20,961 bases of DNA from Thermodesulfobacteriaceae bacterium (GCA_015494725.1 WGAR01000094.1:1-20961), one strand, 5' to 3'. Shown: positions 1-8,505, counted from the stretch's first letter. Translations and numbers: made by a program. The notes: generated from the sequence alone by a model not told the origin.

Positions 1-470
1 TCATCGTGCAGAAAAAATGGGTGACCCCCCTTTCTAACTTTTTCGAGCCCTCCCATATCCTGCTCCTGGTGGCCTTTGTCATGCTCATCCTGGCCGAGAA
101 GGGACGCATCCCGGTGGATAACCCCTCGGGTCATTTCGAACTGGCCATGATCGAAGAATCCAAGAGCCTTGAATACTCGGGGCGGGGTGCCGCGCTGATG
201 AAGTGGGGCAGCTTTATGAAGTTTTTCGTGCTCATGATCGTCTTCCTGAATGTCCTTCTGACACCCTGGGGGCTCGCTTCGACCCTGAGCTGGGGAGCGG
301 TCTTAGGGGCCATCCCCCTGGTGCTGTTCAAGATTCTGGTATTCATCGTATTCCTCGTTTTTATCGAATCCTCCTTGGCGAAGCTGAGGCTCTTTCGGAT
401 AAACGAATTCATGAGCGCCGCCTTTGTTATCGCCGTAATCGCCATGCTGATGGGTGCCTTTAAGCACTAA
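1..470 (+). CDS. HyfC/NuoH-like membrane subunit of an Ehr-type complex (5' end outside window)
   Basis: This is the C-terminal half of a NuoH/HyfC-family membrane subunit. The reading frame is open to the left edge, so the start is missing; the GTG at 6 is internal. The family signature is visible: a loop reading EKGRIPVDNP followed by HFELAMIEESKSLEYSG, which is the conserved acidic cytoplasmic loop. In complex I and group 4 hydrogenases this loop couples the iron-sulphur/quinone arm to the proton-pumping arm. At least four hydrophobic segments follow or flank the loop. The stop is one base before a GGAGG that serves the next gene, so it is part of one operon with the following five genes. 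About half of the usual ~310 residues are present. Family assignment is firm. The assignment to an Ehr complex, and not to a real hydrogenase, rests on the large subunit downstream. Confidence 0.9.
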   Translation, partial: IVQKKWVTPLSNFFEPSHILLLVAFVMLILAEKGRIPVDNPSGHFELAMIEESKSLEYSGRGAALMKWGSFMKFFVLMIVFLNVLLTPWGLASTLSWGAVLGAIPLVLFKILVFIVFLVFIESSLAKLRLFRINEFMSAAFVIAVIAMLMGAFKH

Positions 471-481
471 GGAGGCGAACG

Positions 482-1177
482 ATGCAAACCTTTCACGGTA
501 TGACCCCCCTCATAGACCATCTGAACGCGCTGGCCGGAGGTTTATTCATTGTCGCCGCTTTAGGGATCGTGGCCACACGCCAGGTGCGTGCCTGCCTCAA
601 ATTTTTCATCTTTCAGTCGATTTCCCTGGCAGCCTCCGCCTTCCTCTTGGGGGCCAGGCCCTTTTCCGTGCACCTTATGGCCGTGGGAGTCATTAACCTG
701 GTGACCAAGGTCATCTTTCTACCGTGGCTTCTGGGGCGTCTGGTAAGGGAAGAGGTTTACACACGACGGGAAATCAACCAGGTTCTCAGTATTCCCGCCT
801 CCCTTCTCCTGGCTCTCTTGCTTACGGTTGCGGCCTACTTTTTCTGCCTGCCCTGGTTGAAGGCCGCCCACATCATGGGTGCCCCCCGGATCAATCTGCC
901 CGTGGGGCTGGCGGGCCTTCTCCTTGGGGCCTACACGCTGGCCAACCGTCGGGAAGCGGTCCCGCAGCTTTTGGGGCTTCTGGCCATGGAGAACGGGGCC
1001 TTTTTCGCCGGGATCGCCATAGCGCCTGATCTTCCGCTTATCGCCGAAGTGGCGTTGGCCTTTGACCTTCTCGTTTTCATTTTCGTGGTCGGGGTGCTTA
1101 CCCGGGCGGTCCATGAACGAGTGGGAACCACCGCCGTGGGCGCCCTTAACAGCCTCCGGGAGGAGGGACACCAATGA
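482..1177 (+). CDS. HyfE-like membrane subunit of the Ehr-type complex
   Basis: A 231-residue, highly hydrophobic protein resembling HyfE, the small membrane subunit of Hyf-type complexes (related to NuoK at its N-terminal half). About six to seven membrane segments are visible, with polar loops around residues 85-98 (GRLVREEVYTRREI) and 150-160. The start is an ATG with GGAGG at 471-475, six bases upstream; a second ATG 18 bases later lacks a better site. The stop overlaps the next start as ATGA, which suggests translational coupling to the HyfF-like gene. HyfE-type subunits are thought to take part in ion translocation, but this one has no cofactor motif. Assignment rests on size, hydrophobicity and position between HyfC-like and HyfF-like genes, as in Hyf and Ehr clusters. 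Confidence 0.8.
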   Translation: MQTFHGMTPLIDHLNALAGGLFIVAALGIVATRQVRACLKFFIFQSISLAASAFLLGARPFSVHLMAVGVINLVTKVIFLPWLLGRLVREEVYTRREINQVLSIPASLLLALLLTVAAYFFCLPWLKAAHIMGAPRINLPVGLAGLLLGAYTLANRREAVPQLLGLLAMENGAFFAGIAIAPDLPLIAEVALAFDLLVFIFVVGVLTRAVHERVGTTAVGALNSLREEGHQ

Positions 1178-2619
1178 TATTGCTGGCGATTGTAACCATA
1201 CCTTTAGCCGTTGCCGTGTTGTCCGCCTTTTTCCGTAGCCAACGCCTTGCCTCCGCCATGACCTTCATGGCCGCTGTGGCCATCCTGGGACTTTCGGCGG
1301 GAGCAGCCCTGAACGTAATAACCTCTCCGAACCATCTGCTGGTGGCCATACCCCACTGGCTGGCTCTTGATGCCCTGAGTGCGGTCATTCTCTTGCTGGT
1401 GGCTGTAGTGAACCTCACGGCAGCGCTTTTCTCCATGGGCTACATGCACTTCAGGGACCCGGGTGGTGTCCGGCGATACTATCTGAACTACAACCTCTTC
1501 GTCTTTTCGATGCTCCTCGTGCCGCTCATCCAAGAGCCCAGCCTCGTCTGGGTTGCCGTGGAGCTAACCACCGTCTTTTCCGTGCTGCTGGTCGGTTTCG
1601 AAGACACGCAGGAGGCCCTGGAGGCTGCCTGGAAGTATGTGGTTCTCACCATCATGGGGGCGGCCATCGCCCTCTTCGGCTTCCTGATGCTCTATTGGGC
1701 CGCGAGGCAAGCCGATGTTCCCCATCATACATGGTCGGGGCTCCTTGCGGTGGCGCCTCAGATGTCGCCGGTGCTACTTAAGGCGGCCTTTGTTTTTATT
1801 CTGGTGGGCTTGGGCGCCAAGATCGGGCTGGTGCCGCTTCATACCTGGCTGCCGGATGCCCACAGCCAGGCGCCGACGCCCGTTTGCGCCCTCCTTTCCG
1901 GTGTGGAAACCACCACCGTACTTTACGTGATACTCCGTCTCTTACCCGTAGTGTCCCAAGCCCCCGCCATTCACGCCCATACGTGGATACTGGCGTTCGG
2001 GCTGATCTCCGTGGGTACGGCGGCCTTCCTTTTGATAAATGTCCGGGATTACAAACGGCTCTTTGCCTTTTCCACCGTGGAACACATGGGGATCATCATG
2101 GCCGCAGCCGGCCTAGGGGGCGCTTCGGCCCATGCCGCGGCCATGCTTCAGATAATCGCTCATTCCTTTACCAAATCGTTTTGTTTCTATACCGCCGGTG
2201 GGCTTCTTCTGGAGATGCGGACCCGGGATATTTCCTCGGTGCGCGGGTTGATTCGCAGGGAGCCTTTCACGGCTTCGGCCCTGCTTCTCGGAGGGCTGGC
2301 CATTGCGGGGGCGCCGCCGTTTGCCCTTTTCCTTAGTGAGTTTTCCGTTTTGAGGGCCGGATTGAACCGAGGCCAGTATCTGGCCGCGGGGCTCTTGGTG
2401 ATTTTCATTGCCATTGCCTTTTCTGCCATCATGAACCACATAAGCCGCATGGTGTTCGGCCCAGACGAAGGCGGTGGTTCCCTTCGTTCCGGGTCCCTAC
2501 CCCTGAGCTGTAAAATTACCCTTATAATCGCGGCCATACCGGTTATCGTGCTTGGAATCTACATTCCGGGGGCCCTGCAAAAGCTAATCGCCCTCGCCGC
2601 AGCGGTCATAGGAGGTTAG
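1174..2619 (+). CDS. HyfF-like proton antiporter subunit (NuoN/Mrp family) of the Ehr-type complex
   Basis: A 481-residue antiporter-like subunit of the NuoL/M/N, Mrp and HyfF family, with about 13-14 membrane helices. The channel residues expected in the family can be seen: Glu130 in WVAVELTTV, Lys154 in AAWKYVV, and Lys216 in GLGAKIGLV, directly followed by the hallmark HTWLPDAH (residues 223-230). A second half with VEHMGIIM (about 305-312) and HSFTKSFCFY (about 330-339) is also typical; the FTKS-like motif is a family landmark. These residues form the proton path, so the subunit appears functional. The start ATG overlaps the stop of the preceding gene by four bases; the stop lies two bases before the large-subunit start, whose ribosome binding site is inside this gene. 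Length matches HyfF (about 500). Confidence 0.9.
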   Translation: MILLAIVTIPLAVAVLSAFFRSQRLASAMTFMAAVAILGLSAGAALNVITSPNHLLVAIPHWLALDALSAVILLLVAVVNLTAALFSMGYMHFRDPGGVRRYYLNYNLFVFSMLLVPLIQEPSLVWVAVELTTVFSVLLVGFEDTQEALEAAWKYVVLTIMGAAIALFGFLMLYWAARQADVPHHTWSGLLAVAPQMSPVLLKAAFVFILVGLGAKIGLVPLHTWLPDAHSQAPTPVCALLSGVETTTVLYVILRLLPVVSQAPAIHAHTWILAFGLISVGTAAFLLINVRDYKRLFAFSTVEHMGIIMAAAGLGGASAHAAAMLQIIAHSFTKSFCFYTAGGLLLEMRTRDISSVRGLIRREPFTASALLLGGLAIAGAPPFALFLSEFSVLRAGLNRGQYLAAGLLVIFIAIAFSAIMNHISRMVFGPDEGGGSLRSGSLPLSCKITLIIAAIPVIVLGIYIPGALQKLIALAAAVIGG

Positions 2620-2621
2620 CC

Positions 2622-4196
2622 ATGAAGCTGCAAGAAACGCTCAGGCAGGTGCAGGCCCTTTGGCCGGAGGTGGAGATCAATATGGACGCGCCTTCCATGA
2701 CGGCCGAGATTCGCTGCAAGCCTAAAGAAGTGGCCCCGCTATGCGACTGGTTGTTTCACCAGCAAAATTATCATTTTGGCGGTCTGGTGGTGGAAGAAAA
2801 TGGCCGGTGGGAGCTCTACTATCTTTTCGTGGGGGAGGGTGAGAGGGGGCGCATTCAGGTGAGAACCAGTGCACCTCTTGAAGAGCGGCGCTTTGAGAGT
2901 GTAAGCGTGCGTATTCATGCCGCTGACTGGCACGAACGCGAGGCCGAGGACCTTTTCGGGCTGATCTTCGAGGGTCATCCGCGCCTGGGCGATTTCATTC
3001 TGCATGACGATGTCTGGGGGGAAGGCGTCGAACCCATGCGCAAGGGGTCCGACCTGAAGAAGATCCTTTCCAAACGCAGGCCGCGTGAGGAGTGGCGCCC
3101 TATAAGGATCGTGGATGTGCCCGGAGCCTTCGTCATGCCCATAGGCCCTGTCTTTTCCGGAGTGGCCGAATCCGTCCATTTTCAGCTGGAGACCATCGGA
3201 GAGGAGGTCCTTCGTGCCTTCCCCCGGCTCTTTTTCAAGTACCGGGGTGTGGAAAAGATGGCGGAAGGGCGTTCCGCAGACGATGCCCTGCTTTTGGCTG
3301 AAAGATTTGCGGGCGCAACGGCCTTCTCCCATGCCCTGGCTTTCAGTATGGCCCTCGAGCAGATCCGGAAAGTGGAGGTGCCGGAGCGCGCCCTGGTATT
3401 GCGCTGCTTTTTTGCGGAACTGGAGCGCCTGCGCAGCCACCTGGGGACCATCGAGGATATTTGTAACTCCACCGGACTGGCAGTGGCCGCAAGTCAGGTG
3501 GGCATCCTGGAAGAAGAGGCCCTGAGACTTACGGGTTCTCTCGCCGGTCATCGCTATCTTTTTGGTTTGGCTATTCCGGGAGGACTAAGCCGCGATTTCG
3601 ACAACGAAACCTTGCGGGAGGCCGTTAGCAGGGCCAAAGGAATCGTTCGTCATCTGGAGGAGATCGAAAGACTCCTGATCAACACCAGCAGTTTTCTGGA
3701 CCGAATCGAAGAGGTGGGGATTGTCAGGAAGGATCAGGCCCGCGAATATGGGCTGGTAGGGCCGGTGGCCCGTGGCTCCGGCTACTGCAACGACCTCCGG
3801 AAACTTCAACCATATGCGGCATATAGGGCCTTTGAGTTCAGGACGCCCTGCGAGGAAGAGGGAGACGGCTACGCCCGCCTCAGGGTTCTCTTCGCCGAGG
3901 TCCGGGAGTCGTTGCGCCTCATGGAACAGGCCCTCTCCGAACTTCCGGACGGACCGGTCTTTGTGGAGAGCGAACCTGCGGCAGGGGTGGCCTTAGCCGG
4001 GGTGGAGACCCCGCGCGGCACCACCTGGCACTGGGTGCGCGTTGATGAAGAGGGGAAGATCCAGAGGTACCGCCTGATTACGCCCTCTTTTATCAACTGG
4101 CACGGATTTCACCTGGCGGCGGAAAATTTTGCCTTCCAGGATTTCCCCATCATCCTGGCCACCTTCGGGCTCTCTGTAGCAGAAAATGATAGGTAA
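2622..4196 (+). CDS. Ehr-type large subunit: NuoC-NuoD fusion lacking the [NiFe] ligands
   Basis: A 524-residue protein fusing a 30-kDa (NuoC-like) domain (about 1-150, signature WHEREAEDLFGLIFEGHP at 103-120) to a 49-kDa/hydrogenase large-subunit domain (about 165-524), as in HycE and HyfG. In hydrogenases the second domain carries two CxxC motifs that bind nickel and iron. Here the first motif region reads ERFAGATAFSHA (residues 227-238), so the two cysteines are Ala230 and Thr233. The C-terminal DPCxxCxDR region reads GLSVAENDR (516-524), so those cysteines are Ser518 and Glu521. All four ligands are gone, while surrounding residues (KYRGVEKMAEGR, the terminal DR) are kept. There is no extension after DR, so no maturation peptidase site. 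This matches Ehr complexes, first noted in Geobacter, whose reaction is unknown. Start: ATG seven bases after AGGAGG (2610-2615). It is not a pseudogene: the frame is intact and conserved. Confidence 0.9.
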   Translation: MKLQETLRQVQALWPEVEINMDAPSMTAEIRCKPKEVAPLCDWLFHQQNYHFGGLVVEENGRWELYYLFVGEGERGRIQVRTSAPLEERRFESVSVRIHAADWHEREAEDLFGLIFEGHPRLGDFILHDDVWGEGVEPMRKGSDLKKILSKRRPREEWRPIRIVDVPGAFVMPIGPVFSGVAESVHFQLETIGEEVLRAFPRLFFKYRGVEKMAEGRSADDALLLAERFAGATAFSHALAFSMALEQIRKVEVPERALVLRCFFAELERLRSHLGTIEDICNSTGLAVAASQVGILEEEALRLTGSLAGHRYLFGLAIPGGLSRDFDNETLREAVSRAKGIVRHLEEIERLLINTSSFLDRIEEVGIVRKDQAREYGLVGPVARGSGYCNDLRKLQPYAAYRAFEFRTPCEEEGDGYARLRVLFAEVRESLRLMEQALSELPDGPVFVESEPAAGVALAGVETPRGTTWHWVRVDEEGKIQRYRLITPSFINWHGFHLAAENFAFQDFPIILATFGLSVAENDR

Positions 4197-4211
4197 GAAA
4201 GGAGTCGGGCT

Positions 4212-4949
4212 ATGAGTAGATGGGTCTTGAAAGGATTGCAGACCGGTGTCGTCACCACGCGGTACCCCGCAGGGGAAGAACTCTCTCCCGGGACCACTCC
4301 GGGCCTGCCGCAGGCCCTGCCCTGCGGAGAGGCCGAAAGCGAGGCCCTGATCTCGCGCTGTCCCACAGGGGCCCTGCGCCGGGCGGTGGGCCAGGTGGCG
4401 GTGGACCATGCGCGGTGCGTGCACTGTTATCGCTGCGCCCGCGGCATAGCCGAGCCACTTCCGTGGGAGAAAGGGTTCGAGTGGGCGATCTTCCGGGGCG
4501 AATCGGAGGTGCCTAAAACATTTGAGCGGTCCTTGCACATTCGCGTGGTCGATGCCGGCGATTGCGGCGCCTGCCTCAACGAGGTCAAACTCCTGAACAA
4601 TCCCTTCTACAACATGCACCGGCTGGGATTTTTCATCACGCCCACACCGCGCAAGGCAGACGTCCTCTTGGTTGTGGGCCCGGTGACCTACCACATGGAG
4701 ACCGCCTTGCTTAAGGCTTACGAGGCCATGCCCATGCCAAAACTGGTCATGGCCGTGGGGACCTGTGCCCTAAGCGGCGGGATTTTCGGGCCGGGGTTTG
4801 CGACCGGCAGGGGGGTGGCCGACCTACTGCCCGTTGACGTGGAGATCCCCGGCTGCCCGCCCCCGCCGCTGGCCATCCTGCACGGCCTGCTGGTGCTTGC
4901 CGGTCGCAAACCGGCGGCTCAATCGAAAGAGCCGACTGTCGCAGGCTAA
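4212..4949 (+). CDS. Ehr-type small subunit: degenerate ferredoxin domain fused to NuoB/HyfI-like domain
   Basis: A 245-residue iron-sulphur subunit. Residues about 107-233 are the NuoB/HyfI fold, with the four ligands of the proximal [4Fe-4S] cluster in place: Cys118 and Cys121 (DCGACLNE), Cys185 (GTCALSGG) and Cys215 (PGCPPPP). The N-terminal ~100 residues look like a worn two-cluster ferredoxin. The first CxxCxxC is missing, but Cys50 (CPTGAL) and Cys69/Cys72/Cys75 (CVHCYRC) remain; in the ferredoxin fold these four together hold one cluster. The subunit therefore probably carries two [4Fe-4S] clusters and could pass electrons to the large-subunit interface, where a quinone or other site would replace the [NiFe] centre. 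Start: ATG seven bases after AAAGGAG (4198-4204). In Hyf/Hyc the ferredoxin is a separate gene, so the fusion is notable. Confidence 0.87.
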   Translation: MSRWVLKGLQTGVVTTRYPAGEELSPGTTPGLPQALPCGEAESEALISRCPTGALRRAVGQVAVDHARCVHCYRCARGIAEPLPWEKGFEWAIFRGESEVPKTFERSLHIRVVDAGDCGACLNEVKLLNNPFYNMHRLGFFITPTPRKADVLLVVGPVTYHMETALLKAYEAMPMPKLVMAVGTCALSGGIFGPGFATGRGVADLLPVDVEIPGCPPPPLAILHGLLVLAGRKPAAQSKEPTVAG

Positions 4950-4964
4950 AGGAGGAGGCACGCC

Positions 4965-7086
4965 ATGATTGCTTTCGCTCATTTACTGGCGCTAACCTTC
5001 GGTATCTACTTTTTGGGAACAGTAGCGGTGCTACTGCTTCCGAGGAAGGCGGCCCGCCCGGCCCTGGTTTTTTTCGGGGGTGTGGGCTCTCTCGCGCTTC
5101 TTGTCTCCGGCATATACGCCCTTTTTTCCGGCCATTCTTACAGCACTTCCTTGTGGACCATTCCTTACATCGGAAACTTAACCATAGCTGTGGATCGTTT
5201 ATCGGCCTTTTTCCTGGTGGTGACTTCCATAGTCGCCATGCCAGCTTCGCTTTTTGCCGCGGTCCGAAATGATGGCCAATATTCTCGTTCTCTTGCGGTA
5301 CTGTTTCTAGCTTTGCTCCTTAGCCTCTTTCTGGTCCTAATCGCCGCCAATGTATTTTTGTTTTTCGTGACCTGGGAAATCATGTCCATTCTTATTTATC
5401 TCATGATCAATCAAGGAAAGCAGGAACGTCCGGGATATCTCATGCTGGCCACAAGCGAAACCGGTACGCTTGCTGTACTGGTCGCCTTGCTTTTGTTGTC
5501 CAGAACTACGGGCACGCTTTATTTTGAAGGAATGAAAGCGGGCAATTTCAGTATGACCCCCGCTCTTTATTGGGTCATTTTTATTCTTTCCTTTGCAGGG
5601 TTCGGCGTTAAAGCCGGTCTCATTCCTCTCAATTTCTGGCTTCCGCGGGCCTATACCGCGACTCCCCCCTCCTATATTCCGCTTATGGCCGGGGCCACCC
5701 TGAATTTGGGGCTGTACGGTATCATTCGGGTGAATATGACTTTTTTGCCCATGACCCAGGCCGGCCCCGGAGTGATCATGCTCGTCATCGGCTCCATCAC
5801 GGCCTTTATAGGCGTCCTGTACGCCACCATTGAAGACGACCTCAAGACCCTGCTTGCGCATAGTTCTATTGAAAATGCAGGGATCATTACCGCGTCTCTC
5901 GGAGCGGGCGCCGTCTTTCTTGCTTCAGGTCACCGGGTGGCGGCGGCCATGGCCCTTGTCGCCGCATTCTATCATCTATCCAACCATTCTGTATTCAAGA
6001 CCTTGCTTTTTATGGGGGCCGGGGAACTGGAAGGCGCCACAGGGATACGCAGCCTCGACCGGCTGGGTGGTCTTCTCAAGCGGATGCCCTGGACGGGGTT
6101 TTTCGTCCTGGTAGGGGCGCTTTCCATTTCCGCGATGCCGCCCTTTAACGGCTTCGTGAGCGAGTGGCTGACCTTCGAATCGTTGCTGCGCAGTGTCGAA
6201 TTGTCCTCCCTCGGCATAAAGATAGCCTTTGTGGCCGCCGGGGTCGTTCTTGCGCTCACCGCCGGCCTTGCAGTGACCTGCTTCGTGCGGGCCTTCGCCA
6301 TGGGGTTCTTGGGTATGCCCCGTTCAGAAGCCGTGCATAAGGCCCGAGAAACCAGAATTTCGGCCCTGGTACCCATGGCCTTCCTTGCCCTTCTGTGCTT
6401 GGTTCTGGGTGTGCTACCCACTTACGTAATTCCGACCCTAGATAAAGTGATTGCGCCCATTGCGGGCGCAAGTGGAACGAAGGCCTTAGTGCCCCCGTTT
6501 TTCAAGAACGCTTTGGCAGCTAGGGAGTTGCCCCCCCAAGTTTGTGGCCGAGTTTCACGATCTCGGGGCCCAGGTCGGCAAGAATCTTTTGCCCGGTCGC
6601 GGTCTGGCGGTGATTCATCGGGGCGGTCAGGAGAATCCGGTGGTCTTCGCCATGTCCACCTCGTACATGTTCGTAACTCTTGTGATCTTTCTGGTCTTCT
6701 GCGCGGGTGCGGTGTGGCTCCTGGTGGCCCGACATAGAAAGGTGGAGCGTCGTCCCAGATGGGACGGAGGGGTAAGACGCTTCCTGCCGGAGATGACCTA
6801 TACCGCTACGGGCTTTGCTCAACCGGTGAGGGTTATCTTTGAAGCCATCCTGCGTCCCAAGATGGTGAGCCGTCGCGAAGTCATCGCAAGTCACTTTCGG
6901 GTATCGATCGAGCAAAAGCGCGAGGAAGTACACCTGGTGGATCGTTTCGTATTGTACCCGATGACGAGGGCCGCCCAGAGGACCTCTTCTTTCCTGGCCA
7001 GAATGCACAACGGCCAGATAAACGCCTATGCAGCTTATGCCCTCCTGGCCCTCGTAGTATTTCTTATTTTGGCCTTGGCCGTCTAA
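4965..7086 (+). CDS. HyfB/NuoL-like antiporter subunit of the Ehr-type complex, interrupted by a frame change at 6531-6537
   Basis: A NuoL/HyfB-family antiporter subunit. From the ATG at 4965 (GGAGGAGG at 4951-4958) the frame encodes about 522 good residues with channel residues Glu138 (VTWEIMS) and Lys216 (GVKAGLIPLNFWLP). After a run of seven C it turns into Arg/Ser/Gly-rich nonsense ending at 6737. The true C-terminus continues in the +1 frame through the stop at 7084-7086 and contains the HyfB landmark MTYTATGFAQPVRVIFEAIL and a last helix (AYAAYALLALVVFLILALAV). With one C fewer the two parts join as LPPKFVAEFHDLG and give about 706 residues, in line with HyfB (about 670). The downstream part could start alone only at a GTG (6544), with no good ribosome site, so a single broken or slippery gene is more likely. 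It ends the operon. Confidence 0.85.
6531..6537 (+). other. C7 homopolymer at the frame change in the HyfB-like gene
   Basis: Seven consecutive C after GAGTTG. Upstream coding sense is in one frame, and downstream coding sense continues in the next (+1) frame. Removing one C restores a single continuous open frame. Possible causes are a base-calling error, a real one-base insertion, or slippage during transcription. The sequence alone cannot tell them apart. Confidence 0.85.
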
Positions 7087-7210
7087 GTTCAGGGGAGAGG
7101 CAAAAGGAACTAGAGGCCAGCTGATTCGGCCGTCTAAAATAACCGTCAGCAGAGCCGGTTGCTGAGCTTGGGAACAGCTATATTCTCTGAAATTTTATTT
7201 GAGAGAGGTT
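7087..7210 (+). promoter_or_regulatory. Intergenic region with weak hairpin and possible -10 before the MFS gene
   Basis: Non-coding gap between the Ehr operon and the MFS gene. It holds a 6-bp stem (TCAGCA 7146-7151 with TGCTGA 7160-7165, 8-nt loop) not followed by a T-run, so at best a weak terminator. A TATATT at 7179-7184 could be a -10 box, but no convincing -35 lies 16-18 bases upstream. No clear terminator for the Ehr operon is visible. Confidence 0.35.
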
Positions 7211-8386
7211 ATGAACAAAAATAGAGCTATCTATTTCATAATTTTGCTTGGATTGGTAAGTCTTTTTTCAGATATGACTTATGAGGCGGCAAGGAGTATC
7301 TCTGGGCCCTATCTTTCCTTTCTGGGAGCAAGTGCAGTTGCGGTGGGCTTTGCTGGGGGTTTTGGAGAGTTTGCAGGCTACAGCCTGAGATTTCTTTCGG
7401 GATGGCTGGCAGACAAGATCAAAACATATTGGGCTTTTATAATTTCTGGCTATGCCTTAAGTTTGTTTGCTGTCCCAGCCCTGGCTTTAGTTCATTCCTG
7501 GAAACTTGCGGTGATTTTATTGGTACTTGAAAGGCTCGGGAAGGCCTTACGCACCCCTGCGAGAGACACCCTTCTTTCCTACGCCACCTTTCGCATCGGT
7601 AGAGGTCTCGGTTTTGGAATACACGAGGCCCTTGATCAAGTGGGGGCTGTAGGTGGCCCCCTTTTAATTGCCCTTGTTTTTTATTTGAAAGGAGGCTACA
7701 GGGAAGCCTTCTCAGTGCTTCTCATCCCTGCTCTCATTGCCCTAAGCCTGCTTATCGTGGCAAGAAAGCTTTTTCCCATGCCTCAAGATTTTGAACTCTC
7801 CCCAAAAAGAATCTATGTCCTTGAGAGTAAAGGCTTTCCTAGAAGTTACTTTCTCTATCTCATAGCCATGGGGTTCTTTGGAGCGGGCTTTATAGATTTC
7901 ATACTGATTGGATTCCACCTTGAAAGAGCAGGCCTTATCCCAAGGGAGCACATTCCCCTTCTCTACGCCCTTGCCATGGGAATAGACGCCCTTTTTGCCC
8001 TTATTCTCGGCTATCTCTTGGACCGCATTGGTCTTAAAGCGGTGTTTCTGGGAATTTTTCTTGACCTTTTTGCTGTACCCCTTATTTTTCTCGGTAAGCT
8101 TACCCTTTTGATAGTTTTAGGAATTATATTCTGGGGAATAGGGCTTGCTTCTCAGGAATCCATCATTAGAGCTTACATTGCGGAGCTTGTTCCTGCTGAA
8201 AGAAGGGCAGAAGGCTACGGGCTTTTCAGTGCGGTTTTTGGAATTTCTTGGTTTGTAGGAAGCCTTTTTATGGGGCTACTGTATGAAGTTTCCCCTGGCA
8301 GTCTTGTGGTATTATCTCTCGTTTTGCATGCGATTTCACTTCTTTTGTTGAGCGGTAATGCTCCTTTGGTACGGCTCACCGACTGA
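7211..8386 (+). CDS. Major facilitator superfamily transporter
   Basis: A 391-residue membrane protein with about 11-12 helices and MFS features: a loop between helices 2 and 3 reading SGWLADKI, and a second-half DRIGLKAVF loop after GYLL. The N-terminus (FSDMTYEAARSISGPYLSFLGAS) is typical of an uncharacterised MFS clade found in many thermophiles and archaea; its substrate is unknown and cannot be read from the sequence. The ATG at 7211 is preferred because GAGAGG lies just upstream (spacing is short, two bases); a TTG at 7199 in the same frame has no ribosome site. Base composition is clearly more AT-rich than all neighbours, and codon choice differs (AGA for Arg, ATA/ATT for Ile, TTT-rich), which suggests acquisition from another genome. 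It stands alone, flanked by the end of the Ehr operon and a tRNA scar. Confidence 0.85.
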   Translation: MNKNRAIYFIILLGLVSLFSDMTYEAARSISGPYLSFLGASAVAVGFAGGFGEFAGYSLRFLSGWLADKIKTYWAFIISGYALSLFAVPALALVHSWKLAVILLVLERLGKALRTPARDTLLSYATFRIGRGLGFGIHEALDQVGAVGGPLLIALVFYLKGGYREAFSVLLIPALIALSLLIVARKLFPMPQDFELSPKRIYVLESKGFPRSYFLYLIAMGFFGAGFIDFILIGFHLERAGLIPREHIPLLYALAMGIDALFALILGYLLDRIGLKAVFLGIFLDLFAVPLIFLGKLTLLIVLGIIFWGIGLASQESIIRAYIAELVPAERRAEGYGLFSAVFGISWFVGSLFMGLLYEVSPGSLVVLSLVLHAISLLLLSGNAPLVRLTD

Positions 8387-8505
8387 TTGAAAGCGCTCAG
8401 CCCGGTCAGGCGAGTGATCTATTGTGGGGGCACCTCCGGGGCACCGCACGAACTCACGATTTCGCTAAATTTTTCGCGAGATCTATGCTTAGCAAAGCTA
8501 AAAAA
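8387..8505 (+). repeat. Non-coding stretch with short direct and inverted repeats left of the tRNA scar
   Basis: About 120 bp with no credible gene. It holds an 8-bp direct repeat GGGGCACC (8427-8434 and 8438-8445, period 11). It also has an 8-bp inverted repeat GATTTCGC (8458-8465) / GCGAGATC (8476-8483) with one G-T pair and an AT-rich loop, and a compact inverted repeat TTAGC-AAA-GCTAA (8489-8501) that touches the tRNA fragment. Such clusters are usual in attachment sites of tyrosine integrases (arm and core sites). The first hairpin could instead end MFS transcription. The repeats are seen; their function is inferred. Confidence 0.45.

Noticed and set aside
1..7086. An active group 4 [NiFe] hydrogenase (Hyf/Hyc/Ech)
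   Set aside because: Gene order agrees, but the large subunit lacks all four metal-binding cysteines, and no maturation genes are in the window.
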